Notes: generated from the letters alone by a model not told the origin. Shown: positions 1 through 5,502, counted from the first letter of the stretch. The stretch is 5,502 bases of DNA from an uncultured Collinsella sp. (GCA_902478885.1 CABSMS010000111.1:1-5502), one strand, 5' to 3'. Made by a program: numbers and translations.

Positions 1-562
1 CAGCGAATGCGATGATCTCGTTCTTGTCGTTTAGAGCCATGCGGGTGACGTAGCCCTGAGCGAGCTCGAGGTAACGAGCGCCCTTGGCCTTGGTGCCGAA
101 CATGGTGCCGACCTGAGAGCGAAGGCCCTTGCCGAGGTCGTCGAGGGAGGCGCCCACGGGCAGGCCGCCCTCGGAGAACGCGGTCTGGCTGCGGCCGTAA
201 ACGATCTGCAGGAAGATCTCGCGCATAGCAACGTTGATGGCGTCGCAGACGAGGTCGGTGTTGAGGGCCTCGAGGATGGTCTTACCGGGAAGGATCTCGG
301 AAGCCATGGCGGCAGAGTGGGTCATGCCCGAGCAGCCGATGGTCTCAACGAGGGCCTCCTCGATGATGCCGTCCTTGACGTTCAGCGTGAGCTTGCAGGC
401 GCCCTGCTGAGGTGCGCACCAACCCACACCGTGCGTAAGACCGGAGATGTCGGAAATCTCCTTAGCCTGGACCCACTTGCCCTCCTCGGGGATGGGTGCG
501 GGGCCGTGGTATGCACCCTTGGCAACGGGGCACATGTTCTCCACTTCCTGTGAGTACTGCAT
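1..562 (-). CDS. NifU-like Fe-S cluster scaffold protein, GGGtGRT-associated type (partial, C-terminus off the left edge)
   Basis: Translation from ATG 562-560 runs 187 codons with no stop before the window edge. It begins MQYSQEVENMCPVAKGAYHG and continues through GLTHGVGWCAPQQGACKLTL (41-60), ETIGCSGMTHSAAMAS (73-88) and LPGKTILEALNTDLVCD (91-107). The stretch of residues 56-90 has the NifU/IscU fold signature: a Cys followed by an LTLNV strand, a DGxIxEA turn, then GCS and a helix. Cysteines at 11, 49, 56, 77 and 106 are candidate metal or cluster ligands. From memory of the family, close relatives are about 230-240 residues, are annotated as iron-sulfur cluster assembly scaffold proteins, and sit next to a GGGtGRT protein gene, which would lie beyond the left edge here. 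The start is supported by GAGGAG at 567-572, four bases upstream. The biochemical role of this subfamily is not well established; Fe-S or sulfur handling is inferred. It is distinct from the SufU at 1841-2275. Confidence 0.85.
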   Translation of the reverse strand, partial: MQYSQEVENMCPVAKGAYHGPAPIPEEGKWVQAKEISDISGLTHGVGWCAPQQGACKLTLNVKDGIIEEALVETIGCSGMTHSAAMASEILPGKTILEALNTDLVCDAINVAMREIFLQIVYGRSQTAFSEGGLPVGASLDDLGKGLRSQVGTMFGTKAKGARYLELAQGYVTRMALNDKNEIIAFA

Positions 563-965
563 GCCTCTCCTCTCTATCGTGTTGGCGTCCCGTCTGGGGG
601 TCGTGGCTGGCGATTGCCGGGCGACCCTTCGAAAGGGACATGACATGCAGCCCCTATAATACCGCGAAATGCACGGAATATTCGGCGAACGGCTCAGTTT
701 TCGTAGCGAGAAGTCCGGAAGTTTTAATTGAAACGGTTTAACTCTATGTTCTGTGGTCGTGAACTTCCGTAGAGGGGGTCCTTCTTGGGCAAGCTTTTGG
801 TCAGCTCTTGTAAGCGTTGTAGGGGTTGACCTGTTGCAACGGTGCCGTTCGTCGCCTGTTTGCTGCCTTTGGCCGCGCGAGTGTATTGTTTTGCGTGAAT
901 GTTTTGATGGCACGCTTCAATCGTGCTGTATTGGATGGCAAGCAGATCCCGGCGAAGGGAGCGCC
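563..965. other. Intergenic region between divergent NifU-like and transposase genes
   Basis: About 400 bases with no convincing gene. The left part should hold the promoter and leader of the minus-strand NifU-like gene. A TATTAT hexamer on the minus strand (656-661) could be its -10 box, but the hexamer 17 bases upstream (CGAATA) is a poor -35 match. Between it and the start codon lies a small hairpin, CCCTT/AAGGG (625-629 and 633-637). The 8-base palindrome GAATATTC (676-683) lies just upstream and could be an operator, though this is only a guess. On the plus side, TTGCTG (860-865) and TATTGT (884-889), 18 bases apart, are a weak promoter candidate for the transposase. GCACG/CGTGC (910-914, 922-926) and GGTCA/TGACC (799-803, 827-831) are short inverted repeats. 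An open frame runs upstream of the transposase from GTG 753 but has no recognisable protein character. Confidence 0.5.
955..961 (+). promoter_or_regulatory. Ribosome binding site fixing the transposase start
   Basis: AAGGGAG lies four bases upstream of ATG 966. This decides the start: the reading frame is open from GTG 753, but the first recognisable family residues follow ATG 966, so the 71 upstream codons are probably not translated. Confidence 0.6.
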
Positions 966-1775
966 ATGCAGCGCGTTTGGAGAACGGTTACCGGCTTTTA
1001 CCATGTCTGTGCCCGCGGTACGGGCAAGCGGCTCATCTTTGAGGGCGATGACGACCGGTGGGAGTTTTTGGAGCTGATGCGCGAGTGCTGCCGCGAGGAG
1101 GGTGTGACGGTTATCGCCTGGTGCCTTATGGGCAATCACGTGCATTTGGTGCTTGCAGATTACGAGGACAGGATGAGCGCGGCGATGCACCGGCTGCTTT
1201 TGACGTACGCGCGGCGGTTCAATAAGCGCATGGGGCGCACAGGCCATCTGTTCCAGAACCGTTTTGACCGGCGCTCGCTCGATACCGACTGGCAGGTGAT
1301 GGAGGCTATTCGCTCCGTACACGCCGATCCGCAGGAGGCGGGCGTTAGCCTAATCGAGCGTTATCCGTGGAGCAGCTTTGCCGAGCATCTGCGCGCTTAC
1401 GACGGTGACGCGGCTGATGTCGCGAGGGGATTTTCTGATCCTTCTTGCGTGCTTGAGCTTTTTGGTTCTGCCGAGGGCTTTATTGCCCATTCGCTTTCGA
1501 CGCCCGACGGCAGCAAGCCAGCGCTGTGCGATATGAAAGAGACAGAGTGGGAACGCAATGCCTTTGCCGGCAAGTTGGCGAAGAGTCTCGGGGTTCCGCT
1601 CAACGGGGTTAAAACTGCACCGCCGGCGCAGCGCGATACTGTTATTGTTGGATTGAACAATGCCGGCTTTACGGTGCGCCAGATTGAGCGGTATACCGGG
1701 ATTGGCAAAAGTACCGTCTCTCGTATCGTGCGCGCTTATGCGCGGGTGAAGGCACAGGCTGAGCTCTCGGAATAG
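966..1775 (+). CDS. REP-associated (RAYT-like) Y1 HUH transposase with C-terminal helix-turn-helix
   Basis: The product is 269 residues. The N-terminal part is a Y1_Tnp (IS200-like) domain. FYHVCARGTGKRLIFEGDDD (11-30) matches the usual opening of the REP-associated branch. GNHVHLVL (57-64) supplies the HUH metal-binding pair H58 and H60. Y81 in LLLTYARRFNKR (77-88) is the likely nucleophile that forms the covalent DNA link. GHLFQNRF (93-100) and a YPWSSF motif (133-138) complete the domain. Residues 234-257 (GFTVRQIERYTGIGKSTVSR and following) form a helix-turn-helix, as often fused C-terminally in this branch. All expected catalytic residues are present, so the gene looks intact. In known relatives such enzymes act on single-stranded hairpins and are usually single-copy, vertically kept genes linked to REP palindromes. 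It is transcribed against the flanking Fe-S genes and converges on sufU. Codon use looks less GC-biased than in the suf genes. A role in excising or spreading a nearby hairpin repeat is inferred. Confidence 0.85.
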   Translation: MQRVWRTVTGFYHVCARGTGKRLIFEGDDDRWEFLELMRECCREEGVTVIAWCLMGNHVHLVLADYEDRMSAAMHRLLLTYARRFNKRMGRTGHLFQNRFDRRSLDTDWQVMEAIRSVHADPQEAGVSLIERYPWSSFAEHLRAYDGDAADVARGFSDPSCVLELFGSAEGFIAHSLSTPDGSKPALCDMKETEWERNAFAGKLAKSLGVPLNGVKTAPPAQRDTVIVGLNNAGFTVRQIERYTGIGKSTVSRIVRAYARVKAQAELSE

Positions 1776-1779
1776 AAAA

Positions 1780-1812
1780 TGGCCGAACCACTCTTGTCCA
1801 GCGATTCGGCCA
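1780..1812. terminator. Hairpin between convergent genes, likely bidirectional terminator
   Basis: TGGCCGAA (1780-1787) and TTCGGCCA (1805-1812) form a perfect 8-base-pair stem around a 17-base loop. On the minus strand the stem is followed by TTTTCTATT, a reasonable U-tract for ending the suf operon. On the plus strand the following CAACAAAAATCTT is a poor U-tract. The long loop is unusual for a terminator, so a REP-like element acted on by the adjacent transposase is an alternative reading. Confidence 0.5.
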
Positions 1813-1816
1813 ACAA

Positions 1817-1830
1817 AAATCTTAAGATTT
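1817..1830. repeat. Perfect 14-base palindrome AAATCTTAAGATTT
   Basis: AAATCTT is followed directly by its reverse complement AAGATTT. It lies between the GC-rich hairpin at 1780-1812 and the sufU stop codon. On the minus strand it reads into a run of T, so it could act as a weak first terminator hairpin for the suf transcript, or be a protein-binding site. The sequence does not decide between these. Confidence 0.5.
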
Positions 1831-1840
1831 GGGACAAGTT

Positions 1841-2275
1841 CTACTGATTATTTTGCCCCGTGAGCATGCCGTCGAGGGTGCGCCAGGCGAGCTCGGCGCA
1901 TTTGACGCGGGCGGGCATGTGCGAGATGTCCTGGAGCTGGGCGGCTTCGTCCAGGTCTTCCAGGTCCTCCTCGGAGAGCTTCTCGCCACGGATCATGGCG
2001 AGGAAGAGCTCTGCCAGGCGGCGAGCTTCCTCGACCGTCTCGCCCGTGATGAGGTCGGCCATGATGTCGGCACTGGCCTGGCTGATGGCGCAGCCGTGGC
2101 CGGTAAAGGAGGCCTCCTCGATCACGTTGTTCTCGACGCGCAGCTGCAAGGTGAGCTCGTCGCCGCAGCTGGGGTTGATGCCGTCGTGCTCGTGCGTGGG
2201 GGCATCCATCTCGTACTTGTAGTCGGGGTGCGAGTTGTGCTCCATAAACGTGGTGGAGGTGTACAGATTACCCAT
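1841..2275 (-). CDS. sufU: SufU, sulfur acceptor and scaffold-type protein of the SUF system
   Basis: The product is 144 residues, the usual SufU size, in the NifU_N family. It opens MGNLYTSTTFMEHNSHPDYK, matching the LY...DH segment of Bacillus SufU. NPSCGDELTL (34-43), TGHGCAISQASADIM (58-72) and MPARVKCAELAW (120-131) carry the residues known in SufU to hold zinc and accept sulfur: C37, D39, C62 and C126. The roughly 20-residue insertion before the last Cys (about 98-118, rich in acidic residues) separates SufU from IscU. It takes persulfide sulfur from SufS in the cytoplasm and passes it to the SufBCD scaffold. The start at ATG 2275 overlaps the sufS stop by eight bases (ATGGGTAA) and has GGAG (2284-2287) eight bases upstream. 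The frame is open further upstream to 2422, but those codons lie inside sufS and look like out-of-frame sequence. It is the last gene of the operon. Confidence 0.93.
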   Translation of the reverse strand: MGNLYTSTTFMEHNSHPDYKYEMDAPTHEHDGINPSCGDELTLQLRVENNVIEEASFTGHGCAISQASADIMADLITGETVEEARRLAELFLAMIRGEKLSEEDLEDLDEAAQLQDISHMPARVKCAELAWRTLDGMLTGQNNQ

Positions 2276-3593
2276 TGAACGTGCTCCAAACGTGATGCAG
2301 GCCGGCGATGAACTTATCGATGTCGGCCTTGTCGTTGTAGAAGGCCACGCTGGCGCGGCAGCAGGCGAGGTTCTCGACGCCCAGCCAGGTAAGCAGCGGC
2401 TGCGCGCAGTGGTGACCGGCACGGATGCACACGCCGTCCATGTCCATGATGCTCGCGACGTCGTGCGGGTGGATGCCGCGGACGTTAAAGCTCACAACGC
2501 CGTGGTGGTTGTCCCAATAGATGGAGCCGATGATCTGGACAAAGTCGAGCTGCATGAGCTCGCCCATCAGGTAGTGGACGAGTGCCTGCTCGCGTGCCTG
2601 GATGTTCTCGTAACCCACCGTGTTGACCAGGTAGTCGAGTGCTGCGCCTGTGGCGAAGATGCCGGCGGCGTCCTGTGTGCCGGCCTCGAATTTCTCGGGA
2701 ACGGGCGCCCAGACGGCGTCCTGCTCGGTAACAGAGTCGATCATCTCGCCGCCGGTGAGCATGGGCGGCATGGCGTTGAGCAGGTCCATCTTGCCCCACA
2801 GCACGCCGATGCCCATGGGGCCCATAGCCTTGTGTGCGCTAAAGGCAAAGAAGTCGGCGCCCAGGTCGGCCACATCGACCGGCATGTGCGGCAGCGACTG
2901 CGCACCGTCGACGACCAGGTAGCCGCCATACTTGTGCACGAGCTTGCCGAGGTTCTTGACTGGGTTCTCGACTCCCAACACGTTGGAGACCTGACCCACG
3001 GCCAGAATCTTGGTCTTGGGACCAACCTTGGCAAGAACCTCCTCGGTGGTGAGCTGACCGGTCTTGGTGGGGTAGAGGTAGACGAGCTTGGCGCCGGTCT
3101 CGCGGCAGACCTGCTGCCACGGAATCAGGTTGGAGTGGTGCTCCATGATGGTGATGACGACCTCGTCGCCCGGCTCGAGGACTGTGGGTGCAAAGCTCTT
3201 GGCGACCAGGTTGAGCGACTCGCTCGTGTTGCGGGTGAAGACGACCTCGTTGGCCTGGGCAGCGCCGATGAGGTCGGCGATCTGCTGGCGCACCTTCGCG
3301 ATAGCCTCAGTGGCCTCGACGGACAGCGAGTACAGGCCGCGCAGAGGGTTGGCGTTCATGCGCTGGTAGAAGTCGCGTTCGGCGTCAAGCACACAGGCAG
3401 GACGCTGCGCGGTGGCGGCACTATCGAGGAAGGCGATCTCGGGGTGCTGCTGGAACAGCGGGAACTGCGCCTTGTAGGGATTAGTCTCGATGTCGACGGT
3501 AGGCCAGCCGCGCGAGGCCTCGTCGCTGGCGTCGAGCTCCATGGGCTCGGGGGCAGTACAGGTGTCGCATTTAACGTGCTCGGTGTCGATCAT
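2268..3593 (-). CDS. sufS: SufS, cysteine desulfurase (group II, PLP-dependent)
   Basis: The product is 441 residues. It converts L-cysteine to alanine and leaves a persulfide on the active-site Cys, which supplies sulfur for Fe-S clusters. Visible family marks are LDSAATAQRP (56-65), EHHSN (151-155) with the PLP-stacking His, VVDGAQS (227-233) with the cofactor-binding Asp229, FSAHKAMGP (251-259) with the PLP lysine K255, FEAGTQ (302-307), RAGHHCAQPL (391-400) with the catalytic C396, and R413 for substrate carboxylate binding. The RxGHHC context is that of SufS rather than IscS. The protein has about 30-37 extra residues before the usual start, including C9 and C12 in KCDTC. ATG 3593 is chosen because AAGAGGAG (3599-3606) lies at good distance; it overlaps the sufD stop in an ATGA junction. 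Its acceptor partner is SufU, encoded next. No SufE is seen in the window. Confidence 0.95.
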   Translation of the reverse strand: MIDTEHVKCDTCTAPEPMELDASDEASRGWPTVDIETNPYKAQFPLFQQHPEIAFLDSAATAQRPACVLDAERDFYQRMNANPLRGLYSLSVEATEAIAKVRQQIADLIGAAQANEVVFTRNTSESLNLVAKSFAPTVLEPGDEVVITIMEHHSNLIPWQQVCRETGAKLVYLYPTKTGQLTTEEVLAKVGPKTKILAVGQVSNVLGVENPVKNLGKLVHKYGGYLVVDGAQSLPHMPVDVADLGADFFAFSAHKAMGPMGIGVLWGKMDLLNAMPPMLTGGEMIDSVTEQDAVWAPVPEKFEAGTQDAAGIFATGAALDYLVNTVGYENIQAREQALVHYLMGELMQLDFVQIIGSIYWDNHHGVVSFNVRGIHPHDVASIMDMDGVCIRAGHHCAQPLLTWLGVENLACCRASVAFYNDKADIDKFIAGLHHVWSTFNG

Positions 3594-4861
3594 GCGAGCT
3601 CCTCTTCAAAGTTGTCGATCAGGTTATTGCCCAGGCGGACGACGGCTGCGCGGGTGCGCTCGTCGGTGGCGGAAAGCGCGGCGTCCTCCAGCTTGGCGCG
3701 GATGAACAGGTCCTCGGCGGCGTTTTGGTCAAGGCCGCGGCAGGCGAGGTAGAACAGCTGCTCGTCGCGGACGTGGCCGATGGTGGCGCCGTGGTTGCCG
3801 GCGACGTCGTCCTCGTCGCAGAGAATGACGGGAATGGTCTTGTTGTCGACGCCCTTGTTGGCCAAAAGCACCGTCTCGCGCTCGGTGCCGGTTGCACCCT
3901 TGCAGCCGTGCACGAGGTCGATGGTGCCACGGTAGACCTTCTTGGACGTGCCGGTCAGCACGCCGTTGGCGTCGATCTCGCACTCGGTCTTGCGACCGCG
4001 GTGGCGCAGCTCGTAGTTAAAGTCGCGCACCTGCTCGCGGGCGCCAAGGTAGTCAGTATCGATGGTGACCTTGGCGGTATCGCCCAGCAGGTCGCCGGCA
4101 AGGCCGGTGGCGCTGGCGCCGGCACCCAGGACGGTGTGCTGCACGTTGACGCGCGCGCCCTCGTCCAGGAACAGGCCGGTGTCGTCGAGCGCGATCCAGC
4201 TATCGTCGAGCGTCTGTGTGCAGGTTACGTTGACGGTGGCGTACTCGTGGGCGCACACGCGTAGCACGGAGCCCACGACGCCTTGGCCGGCAACGGGGGA
4301 GTCCAGGGCTATGCACAGGTCGAGCGTTGCCTGCGGACGGGCGACGACATCGATGGCGGCGATGGCCGCGGCAGTGTCGACGCCACTCACGCACACGGTA
4401 ACCGTGGCGTGCTTATATGCGGGCACATCGATGACGACGCGCTTGGTAGCGTGCTCGGCCAAGTAGGCGTAGGCAGCCTCACCCATGCCGGTCTCGAAGG
4501 CTTCAGCAGGGGAGAGCTCCTCCTCGAGCTTGATGGCACCGGCCTGGTAGATGGAGGTGGCGGGCACGTCGAGCTCGGTCTCGGGCGTGATACGGCCGCG
4601 GTCGGCGGCATCACCCGGGGCGGAGGCGCGGCGCTCGGGGAAGCGCTCGGCCATGGCGTCCATGGCGGCGTCGAACGCGTCTGCCACGCCAGCAAACTGC
4701 TCGTCCAAGCCCTCAACCTTAACGGTCTCGGCGGGAGCGGCGGCAAGCTCGTCAGAGAGCTCGAGCTTGGTCTGGTTCATTTTCAACCAGCCCCAGGTTG
4801 CCGCGGGCATCGCGTTGACCTGCTCGAGCGTGGTAGCAGCGGTGTTGGTTTCCTGTTTCAT
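3590..4861 (-). CDS. sufD: SufD, Fe-S cluster scaffold complex subunit
   Basis: The product is 423 residues, the same length class as E. coli SufD. The N-terminal segment includes ATWGWLKMNQTKLEL (21-35), corresponding to the short TW..L..N motif typical of SufD. The middle and C-terminal part form the SufB/SufD beta-helix domain, with GTIDLVHGCKGATGTER (312-328) and DDVAGNHGATIGH (351-363) as the clearest marks. H357 in GNHGAT probably corresponds to the His that E. coli SufD contributes to cluster assembly at the SufB-SufD interface. A final helical region (364-423) includes FYLACRGLDQNAAEDL, the usual C-terminal contact region for SufC. SufD pairs with SufB and with the SufC ATPase. Its ATG shares one base with the sufB stop (TAATG) and has AAGGAG (4872-4877) ten bases upstream. 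Its stop overlaps sufS by four bases (ATGA). The frame is also open upstream across sufB, but that is out-of-frame sufB sequence. Confidence 0.93.
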   Translation of the reverse strand: MKQETNTAATTLEQVNAMPAATWGWLKMNQTKLELSDELAAAPAETVKVEGLDEQFAGVADAFDAAMDAMAERFPERRASAPGDAADRGRITPETELDVPATSIYQAGAIKLEEELSPAEAFETGMGEAAYAYLAEHATKRVVIDVPAYKHATVTVCVSGVDTAAAIAAIDVVARPQATLDLCIALDSPVAGQGVVGSVLRVCAHEYATVNVTCTQTLDDSWIALDDTGLFLDEGARVNVQHTVLGAGASATGLAGDLLGDTAKVTIDTDYLGAREQVRDFNYELRHRGRKTECEIDANGVLTGTSKKVYRGTIDLVHGCKGATGTERETVLLANKGVDNKTIPVILCDEDDVAGNHGATIGHVRDEQLFYLACRGLDQNAAEDLFIRAKLEDAALSATDERTRAAVVRLGNNLIDNFEEELA

Positions 4862-5461
4862 TATCCGATCGCTCCTTCCATCTCGAGCTTGATCAGGTTG
4901 TTCATCTCGACGGCGTACTCCAGCGGCAGCTCCTTGGAGACCGGGTTGGCAAAGCCGTTGACGATCATGGTACGGGCCTCTTCCTCCGAGATACCACGGC
5001 TCATCAGGTAGAACACCTTGTCGTCGCCGATACGTCCGATGGTGGCCTCGTGGCCGATGTCGACATTCTTGGCGCGGATGTCCATGGCGGGGATGGTGTC
5101 GGAGCGGCTCTGGTCGTCGAGCATGAGCGACTGGCAGCTCACGGTTGCCTTGGAGCCCTCGGCCTTGGGCGTGGCCACGATGGAGCTGCGGAAGGTCTGG
5201 ATGCCGCCGCTCTTGGAGATGCCCTTGGTCTCGACGGTCGCCGAGGTCTCGGGCGCGTTGAGTACGACCTTGCAGCCTGTGTCGAGATTCTGACCGGCGC
5301 CGGCAAAGGTGATGCCGGTAAAGCTCGACCGGGCGCGGCGGCCGTTGAGCACGCTCATGGGGTAGAGGTAGCCCACGTGGCTGCCGAAGGAGCCGCTGAT
5401 CCACTCGATGTCGCCGTCCTCGTCCACGCGCGCACGCTTGGTGTTGAGGTTGTACATGTTC
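4861..5461 (-). CDS. sufB: SufB, Fe-S cluster scaffold subunit (partial: C-terminal 199 residues only)
   Basis: Genuine coding sequence starts at the codon 5460-5458 (Asn of NMYNLNTKRARVDEDG) and ends at TAA 4863-4861. Full SufB is about 465-500 residues, so this is roughly the last 40 percent. Recognisable parts are EWISGSFGSHVGYLYP, DTGCKVVLNAPETS, TVSCQSLML with its conserved Cys (codon 5134-5136, probably the catalytic sulfur-receiving Cys405 of E. coli SufB), GHEATIGRI with the His-Glu pair at 5047-5052, FYLMSRGISEEEARTMIVNG, and ELPLEYAVEMNNLIKLEMEG at the C-terminus. SufB is the main scaffold subunit of SufBC2D, where the nascent cluster forms at the SufB-SufD interface. The 5' end is missing because the contig runs into an Illumina adapter at 5462. 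An ATG inside the adapter gives a false start (MCIRDR), so the first six residues of that open frame should be discarded. Confidence 0.95.
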
Positions 5462-5494
5462 CTGTCTCTTATACACATCTGACGCTGCCGACGA
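5462..5494. other. Sequencing adapter contamination (Nextera read-1 transposase adapter, reverse complement)
   Basis: The 19-base Tn5 mosaic end CTGTCTCTTATACACATCT (5462-5480) is followed directly by GACGCTGCCGACGA (5481-5494). Together the 33 bases are identical, as I recall it, to the reverse complement of the Illumina Nextera read-1 transposase adapter. It marks the point where a library fragment ended and the read ran into adapter. It is not genomic and is not a mobile element of the organism. Confidence 0.97.
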
Positions 5495-5502
5495 ATAGCC
5501 TT
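5495..5502. other. Probable Nextera i5 sample index (barcode)
   Basis: ATAGCCTT directly follows the adapter where the i5 index is read through. Its reverse complement, AAGGCTAT, matches from memory the Nextera XT v2 index S520. It should be trimmed with the adapter. Confidence 0.8.

Noticed and set aside
655..660. Perfect TATAAT on the plus strand as a promoter for the transposase
   Set aside because: No -35-like hexamer lies 16-18 bases upstream (AAAGGG occupies that place), and it is about 300 bases from the gene. It also overlaps the minus-strand TATTAT candidate.
317..741. Short plus-strand open frames opposite the NifU-like gene and in the adjoining spacer
   Set aside because: They overlap the strongly recognised NifU-like gene antisense or run into the intergenic region, with no conserved sequence and no convincing start signal.
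753..965. Possible 71-residue N-terminal extension of the transposase from GTG 753
   Set aside because: The Y1 transposase family signature begins right after ATG 966, which has a good ribosome binding site. The upstream translation is Cys/Arg/Trp-rich and unrecognisable.
801..1322. 173-codon minus-strand open frame opposite the transposase
   Set aside because: No recognisable domain; it is antisense to the transposase domain that carries the intact HUH and Tyr motifs.
2276..2422. Longer SufU start at 2422
   Set aside because: The extra 49 residues are out-of-frame sufS sequence. ATG 2275 gives the family-standard length and aligns with known SufU N-termini.
2235..3752. 505-codon open frame on the plus strand
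   Set aside because: It is antisense to sufS and parts of sufU and sufD. Its Val/Gly/Asp/Leu-rich composition is typical of reverse frames in GC-rich genes, with no domain, and the opposite strand has clear conserved enzymes.
3725..5011. Plus-strand open frames across sufD and sufB (3725-4264, 4283-5011)
   Set aside because: They are antisense shadows of well-recognised suf genes, with low-complexity translations and no family resemblance.
3590..5476. Apparent 628-residue SufB-SufD fusion frame on the minus strand
   Set aside because: The first 205 codons are sufB read out of frame (Arg/His/Pro-rich nonsense) beginning at an ATG inside the adapter. True SufD starts at ATG 4861.
5462..5480. 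Mosaic end as evidence of a native Tn5-type transposon
   Set aside because: It is immediately followed by the synthetic read-1 adapter tail and an index-length barcode at the contig end, which is library construction and not a genomic insertion.

Overview
The window looks like the end of a short assembly contig from a high-GC Gram-positive gut bacterium, most likely Collinsella or another member of the Coriobacteriia. This rests on the GC-rich codon use, the sufB-sufD-sufS-sufU gene order (SufU type, no SufE seen) and the character of the proteins; it is an inference, since no 16S or other marker is present.

Layout. Bases 1-562 (minus strand) hold the N-terminal 187 codons of a NifU-like Fe-S scaffold protein of the kind usually paired with a GGGtGRT-family protein; its 3' end lies off the left edge. 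Bases 563-965 are a roughly 400-base gap holding the leader of that gene and the upstream region of the next. Bases 966-1775 (plus strand) encode a complete REP-associated-type Y1 (HUH) transposase with a C-terminal helix-turn-helix. Bases 1776-1840 separate this gene from the convergent suf operon and contain interlocking inverted repeats, likely including a terminator. Bases 1841-5461 (minus strand) carry, in transcription order, the 3' part of sufB and then complete sufD, sufS and sufU, all overlapping at their start/stop junctions as in a translationally coupled operon.

The last 41 bases (5462-5502) are not biological. They match the reverse complement of the Illumina Nextera read-1 transposase adapter, followed by 8 bases that match a Nextera i5 index. 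sufB is therefore cut by an untrimmed library adapter, and predicted N-termini starting MCIRDR or MYKRQ are artefacts.

Function. SufS takes sulfur from cysteine and SufU accepts it. SufB and SufD (with SufC, presumably beyond the right edge) form the scaffold on which Fe-S clusters are built. The NifU-like gene downstream on the same strand suggests a wider Fe-S neighbourhood, interrupted by an oppositely oriented domesticated-type transposase. I see no undescribed multi-gene system. The points most worth a second look are the adapter chimera, the transposase with its flanking hairpins, the NifU-like gene beside suf, and the N-terminal CxxC extension on SufS.
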